A DNA stretch of 64,000 bases from Undaria pinnatifida (GCA_012845835.1 JABAKD010000023.1:23499108-23563107); one strand, 5' to 3'; numbered from the stretch's first letter, positions 1 to 10,485 are shown. Notes: a model not told the origin generated them from the sequence alone. A program made the numbers and translations.

Positions 1-118
1 TCGACCCTTCACTGCCCCAGCGTCCACAGTTTTAGCACTGCAGCGTTGACACCCTCCGCTGCTGTGCGAGTGCTCGTTTCAAGTTCGGTTCGAGAGGTTT
101 TTTCGTCTTGGCCCCCGC

Positions 119-632
119 GTGACTAGAACTTGAATTTAGTGAACGCTGAAACTCTGTGTTGGCTTTTTTGGGCAAGGCTGTCGGCGTGTGCGATGCCCTA
201 TATTCCACCATTCATGGGTACGCGGGGGCGAATACCACTTTCTGTATGGGGAAAGCTGCGATAGTGCGGCACTCTACGCTGCTGTCGACGCAACTGTCCC
301 TATATAGTGCGGTCGGTGTGGGTACGGATTTTTTTCAGCTGTTCAGGCGTTAGGCCGTCTTCCTATTGCAGCCCCCCCCCGTGACTAGAACTTGAATTTA
401 GTGAACGCTGAAACTCTGTGCTGGCTTTTTTGGGCAAGGCTGTCGGCGTGTGCGATGTCCTATATTCCACCATTCATGGGTACGCGGGGGCGAATACCAC
501 TTTTTTTATGGGCACCGCTGCGATAGTGCGGCAATCTACGTTGCTTTCGACGCAACTGTCCCTATATAGTGGGGTCGGTGTGGGTACGAATTTTTTTCAG
601 CTGTCCAGGCGTTAGGCCGTCTTCCTACTGCC
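119..632 (+). repeat. Two-copy 262-bp tandem repeat
   Basis: Two nearly identical units run head to tail, the first from 119 and the second from 381, separated by a short C-run at about 372-380. Each carries a 65-codon open frame that is only a by-product of the duplication. No known domain is visible. Confidence 0.85.
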
Positions 633-639
633 GGTACTT

Positions 640-1250
640 GTGCTGCCCTTCCTCAATGCTGCTAGGTTAAATGCTGCAATACGTTTTTGCAGCTGTCACG
701 ACGGATACTGTCCGTTGCAATGCGGTTTACAGTTGGCGGAGACACTGAGCACTACACTTTTGGCGCAAAAGCTGCCTTTCTGCTGGTGGCAGTACACGTG
801 CTGCCCTTCGCGATGCTGCCAGGGTCTACGAATGCTGGCATTTTTTTTCTCTGCGCATGTTCGGACAGCTACTGCCCGTTACAGAGCGTTTACTACAGTT
901 CGCGGAGGTACTGCGATTTACTGCTTTTAATACTTGTAGTGCAAGTGGAGATCAGCCCGTTTGATGCGATACTTGGTTACAAACAGCCTTTCTATTCGGC
1001 TGCGGGCGTACACACCTTTTTACAGCTGGTCTTGGTATTATACCACCCTTTTTAAGGCGGTTGGTGTGGTGGGCGTACACCCCTTTTCTACAGCTGGTCT
1101 TGGTATTTTACTACCCGTTTTAAGGCGGTTGGTGTTGTCGTCACCCACGGTCACAGGAGAAATCTTGCAGCAATCAGCACTACCGTCTCTCTATAGTGCG
1201 GTCGGTGGGGGAACTGCCTTGTTCGGACGCTATACTACCCATCATGGTGC
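640..1250. other. Non-coding T/CTG-rich tract with a 68-bp duplication
   Basis: No gene is recognisable. A 68-bp unit containing the word cagctggtcttggta occurs twice (1023 and 1091). The recurring 'tctacgctgct' style words resemble the degenerate array inside the LTR element at 21.4-22.2 kb, so this may be a decayed piece of a similar element (weak inference). Confidence 0.4.
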
Positions 1251-1282
1251 AGTTGGAATTTCGCTTGCAATTAATTTTAGAC

Positions 1283-1690
1283 AGATTGACCACCTCAAGC
1301 AACACACAGCGTGCACAAACCTCCAGGAACGATTAGAGGTTGAACTATGTAGAGTAAAATGCAAAGTTGTACAACGTGTTCAGAAATATGTACATTGCCA
1401 ACCTTCGTGGCGGACCACTTTGTGCAATCTGTGTGATTGTGGCAAGATTGACAACCTCAAGCAGCACACAGGTTGCGCAAACTTCCAGAAGCATCCCAGG
1501 TTGAACTATGTAGGGTGAAATTAGGTTGTGCAATGTCTTCAGAAATACGGAGTATGTAGATTGGCAACCTTCGTGCCGAACCATTTTGTGCAACCTGCTT
1601 AATTGCGACAAGATGCACAACCGCAAGCAGCACACAGACTGCGCAAACTTCCAGAAAGGCGCCAGGTTGAACTATATAGGGCAGAATAAC
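1283..1690. repeat. Three-copy tandem repeat, period about 165 bp
   Basis: Units begin at about 1283, 1445 and 1611. Each contains an 'acctcaagca'-like word followed by a 'ggttgaactat' word. Divergence between copies is moderate. No coding potential is recognised. Confidence 0.8.
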
Positions 1691-2109
1691 CAAGTTGCAC
1701 AATAATACGTGGGACCTTGTGAGAGATTATACAATGGGGGGGGGGTCGGCCACCTGCGAACGGCTACGCCTGCTGTAGCTTTGGCGGCTCTCGGCTGAGC
1801 ACAACGCCACGAACGTAGATTTGGCGGCTTTTGGCTAATAGCTCAACGCCACCGGCAACGTTAGGTCACCACCGCCTCTGTTGCTGCATCTGCTGCTGTG
1901 GTGCTGCTCTGGTGCTGCTATGGTGCAGGTATGGTGTCGCTGTGGTAGTTTTCGTAATGCTGGTGGTGCTGCTGTCGCGTTTGTGCGAGGACGAATCTCT
2001 GTCTCGCACACAACAAGCGCGGTGTGCTGCGGTATGCTGCTGCATGTGTGTTTGTAATTTTTTTTTGTGGGTGATGGGTGACGTGTACAGCAGACAGGTA
2101 TCATACCCG

Positions 2110-2246
2110 GTTAGAGTTGCACCCCGTCTAAATGAGACCCGGATACCCGGTACTGAGACCCGGGTACCCGGTGGCGGGTACCCGGAATCGTCGGACCCGG
2201 AATGGACCCGGGTGCGTTCGCGGATACCCGGGTACTTGGAGCCCGA
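2110..2246. repeat. Degenerate GTACCCGGG-type short repeat
   Basis: Many copies of acccgggtaccc-like words, themselves palindromic, lead into the left arm of the following inverted repeat. The same word recurs at the outer end of the right arm near 2611-2620. Confidence 0.7.
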
Positions 2247-2620
2247 GTACCCGGGTACCCGATGATTGTACTAGATACACACACTGCTGGTACAGTACAC
2301 TGAAAGGAGAGCAATGAGCGATACGCGATACACACGATACCCCTTCGAGCGGACGCGGACCTACTTTACCATGAGCGAAGAGATGTATAGGCAGCAAGGA
2401 ACTGTAGCCTCTGAGGCAGCAGGTCTTGCGGCCGCACCAGCGAAGGACATAGCAGAGGAAGCAGGACCTACTCCAGTCCCTTGCCTCCTATCTACCCATA
2501 TCTTCTCCGTCCATGGTAAAGTTGGTCCGCGTCCGCTCGTAGGGGTATCGTGTGTATCGCGTATCGCTCATCGTTCTCCGTTCAGTGTATCTATAGCACA
2601 AATATCGGATACCCGGGTAC
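2247..2620. repeat. Large imperfect inverted repeat (foldback-like)
   Basis: Left arm 2247-2391 and right arm 2487-2620 are reverse complements with scattered mismatches and an extra 18 bp or so in the left arm. The loop is about 95 bp (2392-2486). The arms share words such as gcgatacgcgatacacacg and gagcggacgcggacc. It could be a foldback/MITE-like element or a palindromic duplication. No transposase is visible. Confidence 0.75.
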
Positions 2621-2800
2621 GGGGTTTCGTCCTGTGGCCATGGAGTACGTTTCGACGCCAGCGCTCGCAAGCCCCGGGGGGGCGCCACCAGCTGCCACCC
2701 CCCGCGCTCGACAGGGCACCACCGCCGCCACCTGGGCTCTCCGCGCTCGATAGAGCGCCACCCCTAGAGCTTCCGGTACCGGGGCGCCCATGCCGGCCTC

Positions 2801-3401
2801 TTGAACTTGGCATATGTGGCGGCGTGGGTCCAGCGGGCGCTCGACGACGCCGACCAGACGAGTATCAGGCGTGAAGCACGCCGACGTCGGTTTGAAGAAG
2901 ATGTTGAGCGGGCGAAGACCGCTGCACGGGAGGCGTGCCTGGAAGTGAAGCGGGCGCAACAAGCCCTGGCCCAATCAGTTGCGTCGGCTGCAGCGAGAGC
3001 TACCGCGGCCCCTTCGCCTTCAACGCGCCCGCAGGATGTCGCACTCCAACGACGACGACCAGGGAATGACGCCTTCTTCAAGGGCAGCGTCACGTGCATG
3101 GCGTCGGCACCAAGGGTAGACTTCTTCACAGCATTGGCGACCGCGGCGGTGGAAACGGCCTGCGCCCTCCTCACGTCAGAAAGGCCGGCGTCGCGGCAAG
3201 CGGACCCCCTTCCAGTGGAAGTGGCCTGGACTCGCATGGATTGTACCTCCTATGCAGGACAGACGAGAGCCGCCCCGACCCTTGCCCTCGTCAAGGCCCT
3301 GCGGAAGGCCGAACCCCGGAGGAAGAGTTGGCGGAACACAACCGGAGGAAACAGCGACGCAGCGACATTGGTGACCGCGGGGACCGCAACCATGGGGACC
3401 C
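2801..3401 (+). pseudogene. Possible Ty3/gypsy gag N-terminal region
   Basis: An open frame of about 200 codons begins with a predicted helical, charged stretch rich in Arg, Glu and Ala (about residues 20-65, coiled-coil-like), followed by an Ala/Pro/Ser-rich section. I do not recognise a specific capsid domain. The assignment to gag rests on position: it lies upstream, on the same strand, of the gag zinc knuckle at 4818 and of the integrase remnant at 8.7 kb. The reading frame ends inside the inverted-repeat element at 3402. It could equally be an unrelated GC-rich open frame. Confidence 0.35.
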
Positions 3402-3661
3402 AGGCTACGGTAGGGGGGTCCCTTTTTGGGCCTTGAATTTCAGTGGCTAGGGGTCATTCGCGCGAGTAACCCCTATGTTATTTTGCTATCTTACGTTTTC
3501 TTCATGTTGTATATTGACGAAATCGATCCGCAATGCAAAGGTAACCTAAGATGCTCCAAAACAACTGTCTAAACCATTTTCATCCGTGAGGTACAAAGTC
3601 ACTCGTGCGACTGGCTCAAACACACCACTGGAAACGGGGGTACCCCCCCCTACCGTAGCCT
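3402..3661. mobile_element. MITE-like element 1, CGGTAGGGG terminal inverted repeats
   Basis: The left terminus AGGCTACGGTAGGGGGG (3402-3418) is mirrored by the right terminus ending CCTACCGTAGCCT (about 3649-3661). The interior is AT-richer than its flanks and non-coding, as expected for a MITE inserted in a GC-rich coding remnant. Reading the outermost TA as the duplicated target would be Tc1/mariner-like, but this is not proven. Confidence 0.5.
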
Positions 3662-4033
3662 TAGTCTGGGGGTGGTGGCTTCCGGGGTGGCGGCAAAAAT
3701 GGTGGGGGTGGCGGGGAAGGCGCATCGGGTGCTGGCGTGGCTCAGGGCGCCGCCGAGGGGGAAATTTGGTCCAACAACCGGGGCAGTTGGCCGCAGCTCT
3801 GGCGGAGGCAAAGGAGGGCGGAGGAACGGCGCGAGAGAACGTTCAGCGTGGGATGGCTCGTCAACCTCCTCCCGCTCGTCTTCGGCCTCGAGCTCGGACG
3901 ACAGCAAGATGGCCGTGGCAGTAGACAAGAGGTGTCAAGAGCTATGACGGGAAAGGCATCTGGGCATAAGGCTTTCATCCTCCTTTTGCGTCTGGTGTTG
4001 ACGCACTTCGACGGGGTTGACACGGAGGCGAGT
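3662..4033. other. GC-rich gag-like remnant between two MITE-like elements
   Basis: A Gly-, Trp- and Arg-rich open sequence shows no recognised domain. It is probably part of the same decayed Ty3/gypsy gag reading frame as the regions on either side, because both inverted-repeat elements interrupt it. Confidence 0.3.
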
Positions 4034-4272
4034 CATCCCACGGTAGGGGTTGCACGTTTATCGCCAAAACATCCCTGGGCGATTGAATTCCTCATGTGAG
4101 GAACTGCCGGTTAATGAAGTAATTTCATGATTACATTTTATTTTTGGACTAAGGCATAGAAGCTTGGTTGGGTAGTGCGAACGAACGCCTTCGAAGTCAT
4201 TTTTCGGGTGAGATATTGAGTTGTTCATGTGAGGAATCCAAGGGCTTTCTGCTGCAATCCTACCGTGGGATG
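4034..4272. mobile_element. MITE-like element 2, same terminal core as element 1
   Basis: Terminus CATCCCACGGTAGG (4034-4047) is mirrored by CCTACCGTGGGATG (4259-4272). The ACGGTAGG core is shared with the element at 3402-3661, while the outermost bases differ between the two elements yet are palindromic within each. The interior is AT-rich and non-coding, with a further internal inverted word (ctcatgtgaggaa near 4091 and catgtgaggaat near 4226). Confidence 0.5.
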
Positions 4273-4734
4273 GCTCAGGAGGGCTACACTAAGTTGCATA
4301 TTTTTGGAGTGTGTAACGGCACGCGTTTTTCTGATTTCAGTCGGGAGTTTCGCGTACTTGTGTGGACCGCTACGGGGAGTGAGCGTGTTTGGTCTCCGGG
4401 GACGGATGTGGTGTTGGAGGTGGTTCGGGTGGCGGCGAATGAGCAATTTCCGGCTCTCATGCCTGCGTTCTACCCTGGGTCGAAGGCAACTTACCCGCGG
4501 CCATAGGCCTCGTTGGATGCTATATGGCGGGCGTTTAGTGCCTAAGCGCATAGTAAGACACCTGCCGTCAACGGCGAAGCATTTTTTTCTCTGCCTGTTT
4601 CTTCGACGGGAGCGCGGGCATCCGCCCCGTCGGGGCCCCGGCCTGCCGATCATGGGCGCGGCCAGGGCCGAGTGCTGTCCCAGTCGCTTTCGTGGCAGAC
4701 GGGCATCATTACGCAGAAAGTTTCGCCGTTTATG

Positions 4735-5231
4735 CCTCGTTCAAGACAGACAACCCTCCTCTTTGGAGCAGCCTCCTTTCACGTCGCGCTGATGCCCTTC
4801 GAGAAAACCGGGGGCTTTGCATCAACTGCCACTAAGGCAATCATTCCTTCAAGCGTTGTAGGCGTCCTTTCATTACTGCGAGTAGCTACTTGAACCCTGA
4901 ACTTGGCAAACGTGGCGACGATGACGCACACCGACGTTGGAAAACACGCATGGTCTGCTACCGCCGAGACGACAAACCTTCTCGCCCGAACAACCGCAGG
5001 AAAAATTGTCGCCATCGTTCAGGTCAATCGCGAGGGTACCACCAGGATCACGGCCAGGCCAACTGTCACAACGATACCACATACAATTCGGATGACCATG
5101 GTGGTATCCCGCGCTCGCCCGCCTCTTCTGCCCCCACTCCTGCTCCTCGAGTGGGCTTTGGAGCCACCCATAACCCGGGCGAAAATACTCACGCGCGCCA
5201 GCCTGGTACATTCCGTACCGGCAGTCGATAG
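4735..5231 (+). pseudogene. Ty3/gypsy-type gag C-terminal region with CCHC zinc knuckle
   Basis: In one frame a leucine/arginine-rich capsid-end sequence leads into a CX2CX4HX4C zinc knuckle at 4818-4859 (Cys 4818, Cys 4827, His 4842, Cys 4857). A TAA stop (4833-4835) replaces a spacer residue inside the knuckle. After it the frame stays open to 5231 and is very rich in Arg, Asn, His and Gly, as in nucleocapsid tails that bind RNA. In LTR retrotransposons this domain packages the RNA genome in virus-like particles. The stop makes this copy non-functional. Same strand as the NADAR and integrase remnants downstream, which suggests one element. Confidence 0.6.
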
Positions 5232-6258
5232 CTCGACGGCGGTACGGCACCGTCGACAACACTGTCGGGGACGCATCTTTTGGTTTCAGAAGATGCTCGT
5301 GTTCCCGTTGCTATCCTATCCAACAAAGCAGCACAAATTGCCTTTGTCAAGAGCCCACGGGCTCCTACGCCGTCTGCGGACGATTCTCACGGCGTAGTAT
5401 CGGCGACGGAAACTAGCGCTTCAAACGTGGTTCCCCCCAGCCAGGTAACTGTTTTTCGACGGCAAGAACGCGCGCTTCCTGCGACGTTCCCCTCGGTCAT
5501 GGTCTGAGTTTAGCGACGGGAACCGTGCTTCCAGCGCCGTTTCCCTCAGCCGCAAAAAAAATCGGCACCGGGGGTACGCGCTCCAAACGCCGCCCCCATC
5601 AACCATGGCACGGGAGCCTGCACTTTGCGCACCCCCCCCCAGGCACGCATCGCGTAGCAATATAGCTGCGGTGACGGAGCGTCGCCTTTTTCATTTTTCA
5701 CGGGAACGTGTTGATCTCCCCATCTCCCTGACCAGGCGATGTCGGTCGCTTTTTGGCGTGGGACGGCCGACCCTCAAGCACATTTTCTTACCACGAGGTG
5801 ACGGTCGGTTTGAGGTGCGGGAAGGCCAACACTAAAACAACGAGATATTTTGCGAGGTTCGATGCGGTGTTTGCTCGCGATAGCAACGGCCGCTCTTTTT
5901 TTTCTTTTCGTTCTTCTATCAAGGAGGAGTCGACAAGATCAGCTACCTTGTCTCCCTTCTTCAAGAGGCCTAACGGAAAAGAGCCTCCTCGGGTAAAAGC
6001 ATTATTGCCACCTGCCCGAGCCCCGCTCCAGAAAACGCCCACAAGGCCTACGGGCCCTGCTTCGCCTTTTAGCATGCTAACCCACGTGTTTTAGGCTACG
6101 TCTGCCCCAGTGGCAAATAATCGAGACCCGACACTGCGCAATGGGTCAGTGGTGACGCCACGGCCTCCAGCCTAATCAGCTAGACTCTTATTCCCGTGAA
6201 GATACGGAAGAATCGCACCTCTCGTCAAGCAATAACAACTCCGTGCCCCCTGCCCCTT
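5232..6258 (+). other. Unassigned spacer of the gypsy-like element
   Basis: GC-rich sequence with several short open frames on both strands. No protease or reverse-transcriptase motif could be found by reading. Homopolymer runs (A8, C9, T9) suggest frameshift decay. Confidence 0.4.
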
Positions 6259-6850
6259 CGGGCGCAGTTAGAGCAGTTCTTTGCGATTTTACGCCAAAGA
6301 GCGACAAGGCCACGACGCGACCACCTGCGGGTTCGGACTCGCGCCGTGCTCCCGAGGTCGTGCGTTCCCAAATGATAACGCTGCAGACCCAAAGTGCCGA
6401 AGACTGGTGTTCCCACAGAAAGACATTGCAGACCCAAATGCCCAACGAGGCTACCGACAGTGCCATGGGTGTCGGACTCTTTTTCGGGTGCAGTGAGGGC
6501 GGCTTCTTACGAGTTTCCGCCAGCTAGTGAGGAGGACCCGAGGCTAGAAACCGCGGGTGAGGACTCACACCATGCTCCCGAGGCCTGGTGTTCCCGCAAC
6601 GGGATACTACAGGCCCAAAGAGCACAGGACTGGTGTTTCCCGAAGGAGACATTGCAGACCCAAATATCCAACGAGGCTACCGAAGGGTTGGCACCGTCGG
6701 TTTTTGCCATTTTTCGGGCGTATTTAGAGCAGATTCTCGCGTTTTTCTGCCAACGAGCGAAAGCCAACCGAGGCGAGAAACCACAGGTTTGGATTCGCGT
6801 CGTGTTCCCGAAGCCTGGTGTTCCCGGACGGGGACATTGCAGGCCCCATT
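6259..6850 (+). repeat. Two full and one partial copy of a 229-bp unit upstream of the NADAR domain
   Basis: Units start at about 6259, 6486 and 6717; the third is truncated. Each begins gggcg/tcag/t and contains a word encoding Pro-Glu-x-Trp-Cys-Ser or a variant of it. The repeats run directly into the NADAR-coding sequence and may have formed an N-terminal extension of the same polyprotein. Confidence 0.7.
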
Positions 6851-6876
6851 CCAATACGATTTTTGACCCTTCTCTC

Positions 6877-7335
6877 GAATACTCCACAAACGAAGTGGTG
6901 ACATTCTGGCAGCCCCCATCCTATACTTCACCGTGGTCCCCTTCGTCGTTTGTCGTGGACGACGTGCCATATTCTTGCGCGGAGCAGTACATGATGGCCG
7001 AAACGACCAGGCTTTTCCAAGACCATCGAGCAATGGAGCTCATCATTTCGTCGCCTAGACCAAGAACACGCAAACGCATCGGTCGAGGCGTGCGCATCTT
7101 TGATTCCGGTGTTGTGGACAGGGAGAAGCAAAACGCCGTGTTATCTGGCACCTATGAAAAATTCACGCAGAATCCACTCATAATAAAATCACCGCTTGAG
7201 CTCTGACAACGAAATTCCGGCTGAAGCCAGCCCTCTGGACCCTACGTGGGGCATTTGTCTCGAGGACGATGATCCCAGGGCCAACAGCCAAGGCCAGTAG
7301 AGAGATAAAATTTTCTCGGTGAGGGATTTTCTGCC
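6877..7335 (+). pseudogene. NADAR domain (YbiA-like N-glycosidase superfamily), degenerate
   Basis: The translation follows the NADAR domain (formerly DUF1768) from end to end: an initial FWQP-like strand, then SPSSFVVDDVPYSCAEQYMM, an RLFQDHRAME helix, SSPRPRTRKRIGRGVRIFD, and a C-terminal EASPLDPTWGICLEDD block. NADAR proteins act on ADP-ribose-linked or riboflavin-pathway N-glycosidic substrates. The residues S/A-E-Q-Y-M and the W-G-I-x-L block typical of the family are present. The domain is about 150 residues, near full length. It is broken by a frameshift between about 7185 and 7205 and a TAG (7298-7300) where Trp is expected. It lies on the same strand between gag zinc knuckle and integrase remnants, so I infer it was carried by a Ty3/gypsy-like element. 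A captured host gene is the alternative. Confidence 0.75.
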
Positions 7336-7339
7336 GTTC

Positions 7340-8087
7340 GCGAATCTATTCGCGACCGCGAGACCGGGTCGGCGCACCCGGCCTCCCCTAGTCGGTTCCG
7401 CACCTGCACTGCCGCTGCAAAAACCAAGGAATCTTGTCCGCGCCACGGCCGGGCCGTTAACAGCGGTCAGCGCTCGCAAAGCTTCCCCTTCGGAGTTCCC
7501 GAGCTTTTTCTCGGGCGTGTTGGCCAATTAAAAGCCGTGAAGTTTTGGAAATAGCTTCTGGCGTTGGTCCTGACCTTGCGCTGTCAGAACAGGGCCCCTT
7601 TTCGTCGGGGGTACTGTGACGCTGGACGACGTTTCGCTCACTATGAAAATCGAGTACGTCAGTCGAGCAACGCTCGACTCGGAGAGGCACTAGACTCCTC
7701 TCGACTTTTTTTGGGGGGGGACCGGCAGCAATGTTTGGGCTCCCAAACGCTTCCGAGGGTACTGTGGGGAACAAAGTTCCGCATATCACCCGGCCACAAG
7801 GCAAAGGAGAGCATTGGCAAAGTGGGGACCCTCAATGCACGACTTCAGCGGTAGCTTGAGTTCGTCACCGCGTTCGATTGCACACTCGAGTACCGCAAAG
7901 GCAGCGCCACGGCATCGCCTATTTTTCTGGCCCGCTTTCCAGAGCCTGCTACGGAGTACGACCACAGTGGCTTGACAAAATCCAACCCCGTGGGGTTGAC
8001 AAGCCCCGACCCCGTTAGAGATAGCGATGTCTACCTCCTGCGGACCGGCGGGCTGTGCGCTCCCTCCTCGCCGATCCCAGGGGTCGG
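7340..8087 (+). other. Unassigned region between NADAR and integrase remnants
   Basis: No reverse transcriptase, RNase H or protease motif is readable here, although these would be expected between gag and integrase in an intact Ty3/gypsy element. A G8 run at 7714 and several stops indicate decay or deletion. Confidence 0.4.
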
Positions 8088-8245
8088 TTTGGGTGGACTC
8101 GTGCCCCGCACCGAAAGCACTGCTTTGGGTACACTCGTGCCCAGCACCGAACGCACTGCATCCAGTGGAGTCGTGCCCTACGCCGAAAGCGCTGTCTTGG
8201 GTGGGCTCGTGCCCCGCATTAAACATGCGGCCTTGGGTGGGCTCC
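8088..8245 (+). repeat. 36-bp minisatellite, about four units (12-residue coding period)
   Basis: The word ctcgtgcc recurs at 8098, 8134, 8170 (as gtcgtgcc) and 8206, an exact 36-bp spacing. In one + frame it encodes a 12-residue repeat of Gly-Leu-Val-Pro-Arg-Thr-Glu-Ser type. Equal spacing without variable spacers excludes a CRISPR array. Confidence 0.85.
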
Positions 8246-8327
8246 CTCTCACCTCTACGGCATTTCACGAGTTTCGCCCACACCAGCCACGTATAAGGAT
8301 TGACGGCCTTTCTGCTACGCTGTTGAA

Positions 8328-8857
8328 ATGAGGTGTGCTAATTCCGTCGCGCGTTATTCGCATGCCGATTGGAAGCGAGGCCAGCACACTGAGCCGACGT
8401 GCCACGCCACAATACGTTACATCTCTATCGGCCGGCCATCGGTCCTGCCGCCCGCCTTTTTGGCGTGCTACCCCTCGCACAAGCGTCCCTCCCTCCCAGA
8501 CATCCAGGAGCTGGCGGGTAAGGGTCGACCACATACAACCGACGACGACATCGTCCTACTCGTCCGTAACCCGACACTGCCGCTAACAAGGTCTAACAAA
8601 CCCAACTCTGTGGAGCGAGTTGCTTGCTTGTTAAACGACGAGCCAGGTCGCATCTACGTCCCCCTGCTTATGCGCCCTTGGATCATGCAAGTTTGTCACT
8701 CGACGCCCTCTTGTCACCTTGGCACCACGCGCACATTGTGCATGCTCTGGAGCGGTTTTATTGGGGGATTAGCATGAATGTGTGCACCCGGTGGTGGGTT
8801 GTTGTCTCGCGATTTATCATGCCCCCCGATTTATGGGATTCCTTTCACAATACATGA
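8328..8857 (+). pseudogene. Ty3/gypsy integrase N-terminal (H2C2) region
   Basis: The frame from 8328 carries a linker followed by the integrase zinc-binding start: His at 8697, His at 8715 in the word CHLGTTRTL, then after a frameshift near 8746 LERFYWGISMNVCTRWW. This is the HHCC domain that precedes the DDE catalytic core in Ty3/gypsy integrases and helps assemble the integrase on element ends. The first Cys of the pair is visible (Asn-Val-Cys) but the second and the catalytic core are missing because the sequence runs into the minisatellite at 8845. Non-functional. Probably the 3' end of the element that carries the gag knuckle and NADAR domain. Confidence 0.65.
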
Positions 8858-9110
8858 TCCCCACTTCAATATATCATCCCCCCCTGAAATATATCACCCC
8901 CCCCTGAAACATATCATCCCCCGCTGAAATATATTACCCCCCCCCGAAGTATATCACCCCCCCTGAAATATATCATCCCCCCCTGAAATATACCATCCCC
9001 CCTAAAAAATATAATCCCCCCCTGGGGATGATATATTTCAGCATGTGCTAGTATAGAATAAGAGATAATATAGCTTCCCCCCCCCGATATACTGTTTCAG
9101 GGGTGATATA
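8845..9110. repeat. C-rich minisatellite, unit about 20 bp, with an inverted end
   Basis: About ten copies of a cccccctgaaatatatcat-type unit. At 9021-9041 a copy appears in reverse complement (ggggatgatatatttcag), giving a foldback. It truncates the integrase remnant on its left. Confidence 0.85.
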
Positions 9111-9254
9111 GCCCCCCATTAGGCACGTGTCAAGCTAAGTTACAGCAAGCGATTACAACTCCTGGAAGGTTGATGCAACACAGTTACAGTAGCAGTAGTG
9201 CCAGTATGACTTGTTGCTGAGTTGCGCTGTTTCGAATGTTTTCATCAGGTTGTA

Positions 9255-9903
9255 TTATCGCCGCGTTTGGGCGCGTTTCTGGTGCACACACTGGTGCCTA
9301 CATCTTGCGGATGTCGGCGACCACAGCTGTGTCTCGGCATCCCAATTTCCGCAAGAAGTACTCAGAGGACGCGGAATGTAAATGGTGGGTGTTTGGCGTG
9401 AAACATTCGTTTCCGAAGTGCCTTTCCAACAGGCACCAGAAGGTTCGACGATTGAACCCGCTGGGGATGAGACTGCGAGTAGGTAAGATATTAGCCATTC
9501 TGATGCATGAAGGCGCCGTACAACCATACAGCATGTCGTTGACGCCGCTCCCAGCGAACAAGTACTAGTGTTCGCTCGAACCAACGCTGCCATGTGCTAC
9601 TATATTGTCGCCATACGGTTTACGATACGATGACTACCGACGTTGTCTTTGTCGGTGTACTTCAGAGGTCCGATCAGGTCGAGTGGAGTACATATCGAAC
9701 AGGAGCAACATGGCAGGTTGCGAGGAGCTGATACACGACCCCGAGTGTTCGGTAGTGAAGCAACGAGTCGCGGTCGCAACGGCCACCAAAACTGGGCGTT
9801 GCGTTGATGCCAATCAAGACCCGAAAACAGAGAAGTCGCCCAAGGTGGGCGGGCGTGCTTGGGGGGGCCCGTCAGGAGTTTCACCAGACGCCATCGGCAC
9901 ATG
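9255..9903 (-). pseudogene. Ty1/copia integrase remnant
   Basis: Read on the - strand, one frame between 9561 and 9298 gives SGVNDMLYG, then MANILPTRSL and FNRRT, which matches the copia integrase stretch where an alternative host sequence would read 'G-x-x-x-x-x-W-A-E-A ... N-R-x-P-T-R ... T-P-x-E'. The neighbouring frame continues with IYIPRPL and WDAETQLW, equivalent to the 'FGC-x-x-Y-V-H-x-P ... K-L-x-x-x-T' section that follows. An LDLIGPL word near 9680-9700 fits the start of the core. Several frameshifts are needed, so it is inactive. It is in opposite orientation to the copia gag and reverse transcriptase just to the right. Confidence 0.5.
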
Positions 9904-10485
9904 GAAGCACATAAGCATTGCGGCTTGTGGCGGCTCGATACGACAATCGCCTGCTATCCCCGCGCCCCTTGTCTTACTTCGCGTGCGTGACTACCATAAG
10001 CCGTCCTAGGGTTGACAGCCTCTGTTGCTTGAGCTCTACGGCGGTATTTTATTTTATCGTTGACCTGAAACCCGCCCTCTACACTTGTATTTAACCCGCC
10101 CCTTATACCCGTTCCATCACCCACGTCGTACTCTCGCCCGTAGACAAATGCGGGCGGCGACGGCGTTGATGGGAATGTTTATAATGCCGATTTAGCTTGA
10201 CAGGTACGTGCCAGTTCGTGATACTAGCACACTGTGAAGAATGTGGATCTTGGCATCTGAGTGTGGTATGGTGCACGGTGTCACTTTCTGCTGTCCCTAC
10301 TCTGCTGGAAGATAATAATAAACGACATAAATCATGAAGCCATCGACTTTGTCCGGGTGTATTGACAACTTTTCTTGGGGATGCCGAACACTCTAGAGCG
10401 TTGGTACCGACGCAGCTTCATCATGGGTGATGAACTTGGTGATCTTCGGGCCATAGTCTCGGAGCAGGGCCTCGCTCTCCGAGGT
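9904..10485. other. No recognisable feature
   Basis: Probably decayed copia-derived or filler sequence between the integrase and protease pieces. No motif could be read on either strand. Confidence 0.4.

Noticed and set aside
1831-2265. A 144-codon Cys/Val-rich frame
   Set aside because: Composition-driven (CTG and ACCCGGG repeats); overlapping frames are open on both strands.
8088-8245. CRISPR-like array of evenly spaced repeats
   Set aside because: The repeats are contiguous with no variable spacers, and the sequence is eukaryotic.
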